In this document: in pieces, positions 6,365 through 13,147 of the stretch
Position numbering within the stretch: the stretch's first letter is position 1
Layout: every line of letters begins with the position of its first letter
Notes under the pieces: generated by a model
Database searches by the model: none
The model's input: only the letters and a program-made list of their open reading frames with translations
Told to the model about the DNA's origin: nothing
NCBI GenBank assembly: GCA_902768995.1
Contig: CACXNN010000065.1
Span: forward strand, 1-14,586
Length of the DNA stretch: 14,586 nt
Direction of reading: 5' to 3'
From: an uncultured Eubacteriales bacterium
GTDB lineage: Bacteria > Bacillota > Clostridia > Christensenellales > CAG-138
Program-made: the position numbers and the translations under genes

Positions 6365-8182
6365 ATGACTGAAAAGAAGCAACAACGATCCCCCTGGCGG
6401 CTGTTCTTCCGCGTTGTCAGACCCTATTGGGGGCATCTGATCGTCGCGGCTCTGTTCGTGCTGCTGGCGGCTATCTGCGTGTATCTCGCCCCCTTCGTGA
6501 CCAGCTTCACCTTAGACTACGTGATCCGGGACGTGGATCCCCATATCCCGGAACCCATTTTCAACTGGATCAAGGGTCTTGGCGGACGGGAATACTTCGT
6601 CGAGCACTTGATCCTCTGCGGTGCGGTGTACCTAGGATTCACCGTGCTTAACGGCATCTTCACCTACCTTCGGCGCCGGTCCACGGCCTACGCGGCCGAG
6701 GGTATGGCCAAATCCCTGCGGGACGCCCTCTACGAGCATATCAACGCCGTGCCCTACGACTACCACAAGCACGTATCCACGGGCGATCTGGTCCAGCGGT
6801 GCACCTCGGACGTGGAGACCGTGCGGCGGTTTTTGAGCGTGCAGATGATGGACATTCTGAGAACTGCCGTCATGTTTTTGACGGCGTTGGTGATCCTGCT
6901 GCGCATCCACGTGCCCATGGCCCTCATCTCCATGGTGACCCTACCCCTGCTTGCCATATCCTCCTTCGTTTACTTCCGCTACGTGCAGAAATATTTCAAG
7001 GACGCGGACGAAGCGGAGGGACAGCTGTCCGCCGCCCTGCAGGAGAATCTGACGGGCGTGCGCATCGTCCGGGCCTTCGGCCAGGAGCGGGCGGAGTATG
7101 AGAAGCTGACGAAGCTGAACGCCAAGACCCGGGACGCTAACATCCGGCTCAACCGGCTGTTGGGCTACTACTGGGGCCTGTCGGACGCCGTGGGCTTCGC
7201 TCAGATCGGCATCTCCCTGGCGGCGGGCGTCTATTTCTGCGCCAAGGGCACTATGACGCTGGGCCTCGTGACCCTCTTCTCCACCTACACCACCATGCTC
7301 ACCTGGCCCGCGCGGCAGCTGGGCCGTATCCTCGCCGACATGGGCAAAGCCTCCGTATCGCTCAAGCGGCTCACCGAGATCATGGACGCTGAGCCGGAAA
7401 AGGAACCGGGCAAGGCGCTGACGGTTGACATGACCGGGGACATCCGCTTCGACCACGTATGCTTCGGCTACGACGCTCCGGACGACGTGCTGAAGGACAT
7501 CTCCTTCACCGTGAAGCCCGGGGAGACGGTGGCCATCCTGGGGGCCACGGGCTCCGGCAAGAGCAGCCTGGTGCAGCTTTTGCAGCGGCTCTACACCTGC
7601 ACACGGGGTAAGATCACCATCGGCGGCGTGGACATCAACGACATCGACCACACCTGCCTTCGCCGGAGCATCGGCATCGTGCTGCAGGAGCCCTTCCTCT
7701 ACTCCCGCTCCATACGGGATAACATCCGCATCGTGAACCCCACCGCCTCCGACGAGGAGGTGGAGCAGGCGGCCCGCATCGCCGCCATCCATGACGTGAT
7801 CATGGGCTTTGAGAAGGGTTACGACACGCTGGTGGGCGAGCGGGGCGTTACCCTTTCCGGCGGCCAGCTCCAGCGGGTGGCCATCGCCCGGACCCTGATG
7901 CAGAAGGCGCCCATCCTGATCTTCGACGACTCCATGAGCGCCGTGGACACGGAGACCGACGCCAAGATCCGGGACGCCCTCTACGGCATGAAGCGGGACG
8001 GCATCCTCTTCATCATATCCCATCGGATCACCACCCTCTGCGAAGCGGACAAGATCCTGGTGCTGGAGGGGGGCAAGCTGGTGGATATGGGCACCCATGA
8101 GGAACTGATACAGAAACCCGGGCTCTATCGGCGCATCGCCGAGATCCAGGACGCCCTGCCGAAAGGAGGTGACGCGGCGTGA
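6365..8182 (+). CDS. ABC exporter half-transporter, degenerate-site subunit of a heterodimer
   Basis: A 605-residue membrane protein with an exporter-type six-helix domain (first helix about residues 24-48) followed by an ATPase domain. Such transporters move drugs, lipids or peptides outward using ATP. The ATPase has Walker A GATGSGKSS (393-401), Q-loop Gln441, signature LSGGQ (497-501), Walker B Asp521 and H-loop His553. The catalytic glutamate after Walker B is Asp522 (FDDS). In heterodimeric exporters of the BmrCD, LmrCD and TM287/288 kind, one subunit has this substitution, giving a degenerate ATP site, and supplies its intact LSGGQ to the partner's active site. The next gene has the complementary features. 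The start ATG has GAGGA at 6354-6358. The substrate cannot be deduced. Confidence 0.93.
   Translation: MTEKKQQRSPWRLFFRVVRPYWGHLIVAALFVLLAAICVYLAPFVTSFTLDYVIRDVDPHIPEPIFNWIKGLGGREYFVEHLILCGAVYLGFTVLNGIFTYLRRRSTAYAAEGMAKSLRDALYEHINAVPYDYHKHVSTGDLVQRCTSDVETVRRFLSVQMMDILRTAVMFLTALVILLRIHVPMALISMVTLPLLAISSFVYFRYVQKYFKDADEAEGQLSAALQENLTGVRIVRAFGQERAEYEKLTKLNAKTRDANIRLNRLLGYYWGLSDAVGFAQIGISLAAGVYFCAKGTMTLGLVTLFSTYTTMLTWPARQLGRILADMGKASVSLKRLTEIMDAEPEKEPGKALTVDMTGDIRFDHVCFGYDAPDDVLKDISFTVKPGETVAILGATGSGKSSLVQLLQRLYTCTRGKITIGGVDINDIDHTCLRRSIGIVLQEPFLYSRSIRDNIRIVNPTASDEEVEQAARIAAIHDVIMGFEKGYDTLVGERGVTLSGGQLQRVAIARTLMQKAPILIFDDSMSAVDTETDAKIRDALYGMKRDGILFIISHRITTLCEADKILVLEGGKLVDMGTHEELIQKPGLYRRIAEIQDALPKGGDAA
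8162..8181 (+). promoter_or_regulatory. Strong ribosome binding site and GTG whose frame is closed after four codons
   Basis: AAAGGAGGTGA at 8162-8172 is nearly the full anti-16S complement and sits at ideal distance from GTG 8179-8181, which overlaps the upstream stop (GTGA). This is the arrangement expected for the true start of the second ABC gene. Read as given, this GTG encodes only M-R-A-Q followed by TAA, while the ABC frame is offset. It is the main evidence for a lesion at the 5' end of that gene. Confidence 0.7.
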
Positions 8183-8206
8183 GGGCGCAATAAGAAGACC
8201 TTCATC

Positions 8207-9964
8207 ATGACCATCGTCTGCCTGCTCTACGTGGCGCTGGCGGACTCCCTCTACCCGCTGCTGGCCAACTACGCCGTGGACAGCTTCATCATCCCCGGCA
8301 AAAGCGACGGGGTGTGGCTGTTCCTCATTATGTACGTGGCCCTCGCCTTCAGCCAGGGCTTTGGCACCCTGGGCTTCATCACCCGCTGCGGGAAGATGGA
8401 GATGACCATCTCCTATGACATCCGGCAGGACGGCTTTTTGAAGCTCCAGAACCAGTCCTTCGCCTACTACGACAAGACCGCCGTGGGCTACCTCATGGCC
8501 CGGATGATCAGCGACGTGAGCCGGCTCTCCGAGATGGTGGCCTGGAGCATGGTGGACCTCCTCTGGTCCTCCTGCTACGCGCTCCTGTGCCTCATCATCA
8601 TGCTCATCAAGAACTGGAAGCTGGCGCTGCTGGTGCTGGTGGTTGTTCCGCCGCTGGCCATAGTCGCCTTCTTTATGGAGCGGGCGATCCTCAAGTATCA
8701 GCGGGAGGCGCGCAAGCACAACAGCCGCATCACCGGTGCCTTCAACGAGGGCATCATGGGCGCCATGACCACCAAAACGTTGGTCTACGAGGAGGATAAC
8801 GCCAAGGAGTTTAAGGAGATCACCGGGAGCATGCGCAAGGCCTCCATCAAAGCGGCCCTGATCAACGCGGCGTTCTTCCCCCTGGTCATCTCCCTCGGCG
8901 CAGTCGGCACCAGTCTCGCTCTGTATCTGGGCGGCAAGGGCGTCTTGGACCCGGGCCACGCCTTCATCGGCGAGATCTCCGCCGGTACCCTGGTGGCCTT
9001 CATCACCTACGCGGCCAGCCTCTTCGATCCCATCCAGCAGTTCGCCTCCATCTTCGCGGATTTCCAGAGCGCTCAGGCCTCGGCCGAACGGGTCATCGGT
9101 CTCATCGACGCCCCCATCGAGGTCCAGGATCGGCCGGAAGTGGTGGCGCAGTACGGCGACGTGATCCACCCCAAGCGGGAGAACTGGGAGCCCATCACGG
9201 GCAGCATCCGCTTCGAGCACGTGGACTTCGCATACAATCCTGAGGAACCGGTGCTGACGGACTTCAACCTGGATATCCAGGCGGGCCAGACCATCGCCCT
9301 GGTGGGCGAGACCGGCGCGGGCAAGAGCACCATCGTCAACCTGGTCTGCCGGTTCTACGAGCCCACGGCGGGCACCATCTACATCGACGGGAAGGACTAT
9401 CGGACCCGGTCCCAGCTGTGGCTCCAAAGCAGCCTCGGGTACGTACTCCAGTCCCCCCACCTGTTCTCCGGCACCATCGCGGACAACATCCGCTACGGCC
9501 GCCCCGACGCCACCATGGACGAGGTACGGCACGCGGCCCGGCTGGTCCACGCGGAGCCCTTCATCCTGGAGCAGGCTAAGGGCTACGACACGGAGGTGGG
9601 CGAAGGCGGCATTCGCCTGTCCACAGGCCAGAAGCAGCTCATCTGCTTCGCCCGGGTCATCCTGGCCGACCCCCGCATCTTCGTGCTGGACGAGGCCACC
9701 AGCTCCATCGACGCGGAGACGGAGCAGCTCATCCAGGAGGCCATCACCACGGTCCTCCAGGGCCGCACCAGCCTGGTGGTGGCCCACCGGCTCTCCACCA
9801 TCCGCAACGCGGACCGCATCCTGGTCATCCGCGGCGGCCAGATCCAGGAGAGCGGCACCCACGAGGAGCTTCTCGCCCTGGGCGGCTACTACCACGACCT
9901 ATACGAGCACCAGTTTAGGGAGGAGCGGCTCCACAGCGCCATGAAGGACGCGGGCATGGAGTGA
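8207..9964 (+). CDS. ABC exporter half-transporter, catalytic subunit of the heterodimer; N-terminus probably truncated
   Basis: 585 residues from ATG 8207: exporter-type membrane domain then ATPase. Walker A is GETGAGKST (367-375), Walker B Asp495 is followed by the catalytic Glu496 (FVLDEA), the H-loop is His527, and the signature is a non-canonical LSTGQ (471-475). This complements the upstream subunit: the good ATP site pairs this Walker A/B with the partner's LSGGQ, and the bad site pairs the partner's Asp522 with this LSTGQ. The N-terminus is odd. The first helix starts at about residue 1, with no preceding cytoplasmic segment, whereas the partner has about 20 residues there. The frame stays open upstream only to 8183 (GRNKKTFI) and has no start, while an ideal ribosome binding site and GTG (8162-8181) lie out of frame. 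A short deletion or frameshift at about 8183 is likely. The gene ends 14 bases from the convergent acetyltransferase. Confidence 0.88.
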   Translation: MTIVCLLYVALADSLYPLLANYAVDSFIIPGKSDGVWLFLIMYVALAFSQGFGTLGFITRCGKMEMTISYDIRQDGFLKLQNQSFAYYDKTAVGYLMARMISDVSRLSEMVAWSMVDLLWSSCYALLCLIIMLIKNWKLALLVLVVVPPLAIVAFFMERAILKYQREARKHNSRITGAFNEGIMGAMTTKTLVYEEDNAKEFKEITGSMRKASIKAALINAAFFPLVISLGAVGTSLALYLGGKGVLDPGHAFIGEISAGTLVAFITYAASLFDPIQQFASIFADFQSAQASAERVIGLIDAPIEVQDRPEVVAQYGDVIHPKRENWEPITGSIRFEHVDFAYNPEEPVLTDFNLDIQAGQTIALVGETGAGKSTIVNLVCRFYEPTAGTIYIDGKDYRTRSQLWLQSSLGYVLQSPHLFSGTIADNIRYGRPDATMDEVRHAARLVHAEPFILEQAKGYDTEVGEGGIRLSTGQKQLICFARVILADPRIFVLDEATSSIDAETEQLIQEAITTVLQGRTSLVVAHRLSTIRNADRILVIRGGQIQESGTHEELLALGGYYHDLYEHQFREERLHSAMKDAGME

Positions 9965-9978
9965 AACGCTGGCATCAG

Positions 9979-10380
9979 TCAGCATCTCACGAAACCGCAG
10001 CAGCCTATCTCTGAAAGCTCGGAGAACCCCAAGGACTTATAGAACGCCACGGTCTTAGGCGTGTTGTCCGTGACGAGCTCGATTTGTCGCACGTCAGGGT
10101 ATCTGTCGAGAACGGCTTTGAGCAAAGCCGTTCCGACGCCCTGACGCTGCTTTTCGGGAAAAACAAGGATATCCTGAACGAAAACGATGGTATGCCCATC
10201 CCCGACCGCTCTGACGATCCCAAGCAGTTCTTCGTTCTCGTATGCTGACAGTACGAGCAACGAGTGCTTGTATCCCTGCTCCAACGCCGACATGTCCTTC
10301 GTATACGCCGTCCATCCGACTTCGGTATACAGACGCAGGATTTCCTCTTCCCTGTATTCTGTGTATTCTCTGATTTCCAT
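9979..10380 (-). CDS. GNAT family N-acetyltransferase
   Basis: A 133-residue cytosolic GNAT protein, which would transfer an acetyl group from acetyl-CoA to an amine on an unknown substrate. The acetyl-CoA-binding motif A is clear: VQDILVFPEKQRQGVGTALL, with the R/Q-x-x-G-x-G core as RQGVG, and the C-terminal NTPKTVAFYKSLGF is the usual motif B. The start at 10380 (MEIREYTEYREEE) is supported by GAGGG at 10385-10389; the open frame extends to 10467, but the extra residues are not family-like. By hand count, GC over 10141-10380 is about 50%, against about 67-72% in single lines of neighbouring genes, which suggests recent acquisition. It is convergent with the ABC pair. Candidate roles such as antibiotic or metabolite acetylation are only guesses. 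Confidence 0.9.
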   Translation of the reverse strand: MEIREYTEYREEEILRLYTEVGWTAYTKDMSALEQGYKHSLLVLSAYENEELLGIVRAVGDGHTIVFVQDILVFPEKQRQGVGTALLKAVLDRYPDVRQIELVTDNTPKTVAFYKSLGFSELSEIGCCGFVRC

Positions 10381-10412
10381 TTTGCCCTCACAAATGCCGA
10401 TTTCTGTAATGG

Positions 10413-10442
10413 ATTGTAACATAGTTCCTGTGAAATCGCCAT
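10413..10442 (-). promoter_or_regulatory. Candidate promoter for the GNAT gene
   Basis: On the minus strand, -10 TACAAT (plus positions 10413-10418) is preceded by the extended element TGT. A weak -35-like TGGCGA lies 18 bases further upstream. The leader to the start at 10380 would be about 26 bases and includes the GAGGG site. The weak -35 keeps confidence low. Confidence 0.4.
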
Positions 10443-10465
10443 AGTCCACCTGGGATCGACGAAAC

Positions 10466-10503
10466 AAACAGCGCAGCCGTTCAGAAGACAGCCGCGCTGT
10501 TTT
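10466..10503. terminator. Bidirectional hairpin terminator downstream of the XRE regulator gene
   Basis: AAACAGCGC (10466-10474) and GCGCTGTTT (10494-10502) form a 9-bp stem that continues inward past one mismatch with GC/GC pairs. On the minus strand the stem is followed by TTTGTTT-type sequence, 32 bases after the stop of the 10534-11535 gene, as expected for its terminator. On the plus strand the stem also ends in TTTT. Confidence 0.75.
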
Positions 10504-10533
10504 GTCTATGATGAAGATCGTGTCGACCCAATA

Positions 10534-11535
10534 TCAGACGTATTCCACTTCGATCTTGCCGAAGGAGACGTCGCCCTTCAGACTGATCTGGATGGGGGCG
10601 TTGGGGTCCCCCGGCGGGCAGTCGCAGCCGCCGAAGGAGGAGTCGCATTCGGCCCTGACGCCCACGGAAGCGGGCAGCCGGAGGGTGAGGGACCCGAAGG
10701 AGATATCCGCGTCGATCAAGGCGCCATTTTGGATCTCCGCCTCGGCAAGGTCCAGGACCAGGCTGCCGAAGGAGGCGTCCACCTTGGCGCCGGTGAACAG
10801 CGTCCCCGGCTCCACCTTCTTGGTCTGGCTGGAGAAGGCGGACTCGATGTGGAGGAAGCCGTCCTCCCCCGTGCACTCGAAGACCGGGTCGCTCTTGTCC
10901 ACTTCGATGATGCTCCCCTGCCGCTTCCAGTTGGGGAACAGGAACTTGAGAAGGATGGTGAGGCCCACCAGGATCAGCACCACCGGCCAGGCCATGGCCC
11001 AGGTAAGCTTATACTGGGCGGGGATGATGCCCAGGTTGAAGAGGAGCATGTATACGCCGAACAGGAACAGGCCCACGGTGAAGGGGCTCAGGTCCGACTT
11101 GCAGGCCATGATGCCCATACAGGCCACCAGGAAGGGCCACAGGACGCTCCAGAAGGTGATGCCCTCCCCCAGGGCGATCACGTGGAACGCATTCAATAGG
11201 AAGATGACGCCGATGCCCATGAGCAGCAGGGCGAAGGCCAACTTCTCCACGTTGCTCATCCTCAGCTTCACGGACACGTGAGCTTTAGATTTAGTCTCGC
11301 TGGTCTCCGATTTGACCTCCTGCAGCGGCGTCCGGCCCAGCAGCTCGTCCGTGGTGACCCCCAGGGCTTCCGCCAGCTGGGGCAGGATAGAGATGTCGGG
11401 GCAGGAGAGATCGTTCTCCCACTTGCTCACCGCCTGGGCCGTGACGCCCACCTGCTGTGCCAGCTGCTCCTGGGTCATGCCTTTGCTTTTGCGCAGATCG
11501 CTGATCCGCTTGCCCATGGTCTGCTTGTATTCCAT
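10534..11535 (-). CDS. XRE-type regulator fused to four membrane helices and a LiaF-like C-terminal domain
   Basis: A 333-residue membrane-anchored putative transcription regulator. Residues about 8-62 are an XRE helix-turn-helix (MTQEQLAQQVGVTAQAVSKWE). After a charged linker (about 65-95), four hydrophobic segments follow at about 98-117, 128-145, 152-170 and 180-200, resembling LiaI/LiaF-like membrane regions. The C-terminal part (210-333) resembles the LiaF/DUF2154 cell-wall stress domain and has four SFG repeats at residues 255, 279, 300 and 324, usually in a D-x-SFG-x-hydrophobic setting, like stacked beta strands. Four helices put both ends in the cytoplasm. LiaF in Bacillus restrains the LiaRS envelope-stress system; here a DNA-binding head is on the same chain, so direct sensing of envelope stress is inferred. 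AGGAGG (11541-11546) fixes the start. It is divergent from def. Confidence 0.85.
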   Translation of the reverse strand: MEYKQTMGKRISDLRKSKGMTQEQLAQQVGVTAQAVSKWENDLSCPDISILPQLAEALGVTTDELLGRTPLQEVKSETSETKSKAHVSVKLRMSNVEKLAFALLLMGIGVIFLLNAFHVIALGEGITFWSVLWPFLVACMGIMACKSDLSPFTVGLFLFGVYMLLFNLGIIPAQYKLTWAMAWPVVLILVGLTILLKFLFPNWKRQGSIIEVDKSDPVFECTGEDGFLHIESAFSSQTKKVEPGTLFTGAKVDASFGSLVLDLAEAEIQNGALIDADISFGSLTLRLPASVGVRAECDSSFGGCDCPPGDPNAPIQISLKGDVSFGKIEVEYV

Positions 11536-11560
11536 AGCGACCTCCTGTATTTTTTGTTGG

Positions 11561-11583
11561 GCACATCATACCACATTATGTGC
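11561..11583. repeat. Dyad repeats over the XRE gene promoter (operator candidate)
   Basis: CACATTATGTG (11572-11582) is a perfect palindrome around one central base. A further GCACAT (11561-11566) pairs with ATGTGC (11578-11583), so CACAT occurs twice and its complement once. These sites overlap or touch the -10 of the XRE gene, where a bound protein would block transcription. Autoregulation by the XRE protein is a reasonable guess but unproven. Confidence 0.45.
11565..11573 (-). promoter_or_regulatory. Extended -10 promoter for the XRE-LiaF regulator gene
   Basis: On the minus strand, -10 TATGAT (plus 11565-11570) is preceded by the extended element TGG. No good -35 is present (TACCGC at a 17-base spacer). 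Transcription would start near 11558, giving a leader of about 22 bases that contains AGGAGG. A dyad directly abuts the -10 on its upstream side. Confidence 0.55.
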
Positions 11584-11625
11584 GGTTGCGGTATCATCCG
11601 GAGGGATATTTTCCAAAATTGTGTA

Positions 11626-11655
11626 TCAACCGACGGTTGAACTCCGCTCAACCGT
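11626..11655. repeat. Three TCAACCG half-sites upstream of def (operator candidate)
   Basis: TCAACCGACGGTTGA (11626-11640) is a perfect palindrome around one base. A third half-site, TCAACCG at 11648-11654, lies exactly 22 bases after the first and also makes an 8-bp inverted repeat with ACGGTTGA (11633-11640). The cluster ends 20 bases upstream of the def -35 box. No T-run follows on either strand, so a terminator is unlikely. Confidence 0.5.
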
Positions 11656-11674
11656 GTAAAAATGGCAGGATTTC

Positions 11675-11703
11675 TTTACAAACGCCCCGGGGCAGGGTAT
11701 AAT
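11675..11703 (+). promoter_or_regulatory. SigA-type promoter for def-fmt-rsmB-rlmN
   Basis: TTTACA (11675-11680), a 17-base spacer and a perfect TATAAT (11698-11703) make the best promoter in the window. Transcription would begin near 11710, leaving a leader of about 22 bases that includes the AAGGAGG ribosome binding site of def. Confidence 0.82.
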
Positions 11704-11731
11704 AGCATGATGTATAAAGGAGGGGTATGCC

Positions 11732-12214
11732 ATGGCCATCCGAACGATCCGCAAAGAGAAGGACCCCTGTCTGTATAAGAAGTGCCGGGAGGTCACCGTT
11801 TTCGACGAAAGGCTCTCCCAGCTCATCGACGATATGTTCGACACCATGTACGATGCGGACGGCGTGGGCCTGGCCGGACCCCAGGTGGGGGTGCTGCGCC
11901 GGGTGGTGGTCATCGACGTGGGCGGTCCCGAGGGCGAGAACGCTCCCTTGGAGCTGGTGAACCCCAGGATTCTGGAGTCCTCCGGGCTTCAAGGCGGCAT
12001 GGAGGGCTGCCTCTCCTTCCCCGGCCAAAGCGGCTATGTGGAGCGCCCCAACTACGTGAAGGTGGAGGCCTACGACCGGCACGGGGACCTGTACGAATAT
12101 GAGGGCGAGGGGCTCTTCGCCCGGGCAGTCTTCCACGAGTGCGATCATCTGGACGGTAAGGTGTATCTGCCCCTGGTGAAGGAACCGCCTGCCGACTTCA
12201 AAGCAGAGGAGTAA
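11732..12214 (+). CDS. def: Peptide deformylase
   Basis: Def removes the formyl group from the N-terminal methionine of new proteins at the ribosome, using a bound metal ion. The 160-residue protein has all three family motifs: GVGLAGPQ at residues 44-51 (most relatives have GLAAPQ, so Ala49 is Gly), EGCLS at 91-95 with metal ligand Cys93, and HECDH at 135-139 with His135, Glu136 and His139 as metal ligands and catalytic base. Phe134 replaces the frequent Gln before HExDH. Length is normal for the Gram-positive short form. AAGGAGG (11717-11723) fixes ATG 11732; an ATG at 11727 is in another frame. It leads the fmt-rsmB-rlmN transcript and has its own promoter. Confidence 0.96.
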   Translation: MAIRTIRKEKDPCLYKKCREVTVFDERLSQLIDDMFDTMYDADGVGLAGPQVGVLRRVVVIDVGGPEGENAPLELVNPRILESSGLQGGMEGCLSFPGQSGYVERPNYVKVEAYDRHGDLYEYEGEGLFARAVFHECDHLDGKVYLPLVKEPPADFKAEE

Positions 12215-12217
12215 ACC

Positions 12218-13147
12218 ATGCGCATCGCTTTCTTCGGCACGCCGGAATTCGCCGTCCCCACCCTGCGGGCCCTGGCCGCCACCGACAATACCCTGGCGGT
12301 GTTCACCCAGCCGGATCGGCCCGTGGGGCGCAAGGCCATCCTGACCCCCCCGCCCGTGAAGGCTGCAGCCCTGGAGCTGGGGCTGCCGGTGTATCAATTC
12401 GAAAAGATCCGCAGCCGGGAGGGCTGCGACGCCATCCGCGCCTTCGGGCCGGACCTCTACGCCGTGGTGGCCTTCGGGCAGCTGTTCAGCGAGGAGAACC
12501 TGTCCATCCCGCCCCTGGGCGCCATCAACGTCCACGGCTCCCTCCTGCCCCTCTATCGGGGCGCCTCCCCCATGCAGCAGACCGTCATCGACGGGCAGGC
12601 CGTGGCCGGGGTATCCACCATGATGCTGGTGAAGCGCATGGACGCGGGGGACGTGCTTCTGCGGGCCGAAACGCCCTTGGGCGAGAACGAGACCTATGGG
12701 GAGCTGGCGGATCGTCTGGCTGTCCTGGGCGCCGAGCTGTTCATGCAGACCCTGACCGCCCTGAAGCGGGGGGCGCTGAAGCCCGAGCCCCAGGAGGAGG
12801 ATAAGGCCACCTATTGCAAGATGCTCACCCGGGACAGCGGCAGGATCGACCTGGCCGCCCCCCGGAGGGTCATCCACGACCTGATCCGGGGCACCAACCC
12901 CTGGCCCGGAGCCTACGCCCTGCTGGGCGAGGAGAAGCTGAAGCTGTGGCGCACCCTGCTCTCGGAGGCGGAAACGCCGGAAGGGCTGCCCGTGGGCGGT
13001 CTGTTCGGAGATCAGAAAAAGGGCCTGTTCCTGCGCTGTTCGGACGGTGCTCTTGAGATCACGGAGCTCCAGGCCCCCGGCGGCAAGAAGCTGGATGGGA
13101 AAACCTTTTTGCGGGGCCGGAACATCGTGGGGAGCGTGCTTGCATGA
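12218..13147 (+). CDS. fmt: Methionyl-tRNA formyltransferase
   Basis: Fmt formylates the initiator Met-tRNA using 10-formyl-tetrahydrofolate; def later removes that group, so the pair works at opposite ends of one cycle. The 309-residue protein opens with MRIAFFGTPEFAVPTLRAL and has the tRNA-loop region FTQPDRPVGRK. The formyl-transfer site is INVHGSLLPLYRGASP, with Asn104 and His106 in the positions of the catalytic Asn and His, and Asp142 in MDAGDVLL as the third residue. The C-terminal OB-like domain follows. It begins three bases after the def stop, with AGAGGA inside the end of def, and its stop overlaps the rsmB start (ATGA). Complete and ordinary. Confidence 0.96.
   Translation: MRIAFFGTPEFAVPTLRALAATDNTLAVFTQPDRPVGRKAILTPPPVKAAALELGLPVYQFEKIRSREGCDAIRAFGPDLYAVVAFGQLFSEENLSIPPLGAINVHGSLLPLYRGASPMQQTVIDGQAVAGVSTMMLVKRMDAGDVLLRAETPLGENETYGELADRLAVLGAELFMQTLTALKRGALKPEPQEEDKATYCKMLTRDSGRIDLAAPRRVIHDLIRGTNPWPGAYALLGEEKLKLWRTLLSEAETPEGLPVGGLFGDQKKGLFLRCSDGALEITELQAPGGKKLDGKTFLRGRNIVGSVLA

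Noticed and set aside
6941..9895. A 984-codon open frame on the minus strand opposite both ABC genes
   Set aside because: It is a shadow of high-GC codon bias: no family motifs, low-complexity His/Gly/Asp-rich translation, and the plus strand encodes clear ABC motifs.
10381..10467. Upstream start (10467) for the GNAT protein
   Set aside because: The extra 29 residues have no GNAT similarity and overlap the promoter and the terminator stem; GAGGG supports the start at 10380.
11633..11655. The TCAACCG hairpin as a transcription terminator
   Set aside because: No T-run follows on either strand, and it lies upstream of two divergent promoters.
11648..12877. A 409-codon minus-strand open frame opposite def and fmt
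   Set aside because: It has no recognisable motifs and lies fully antisense to two textbook genes; it is a shadow of their codon bias.
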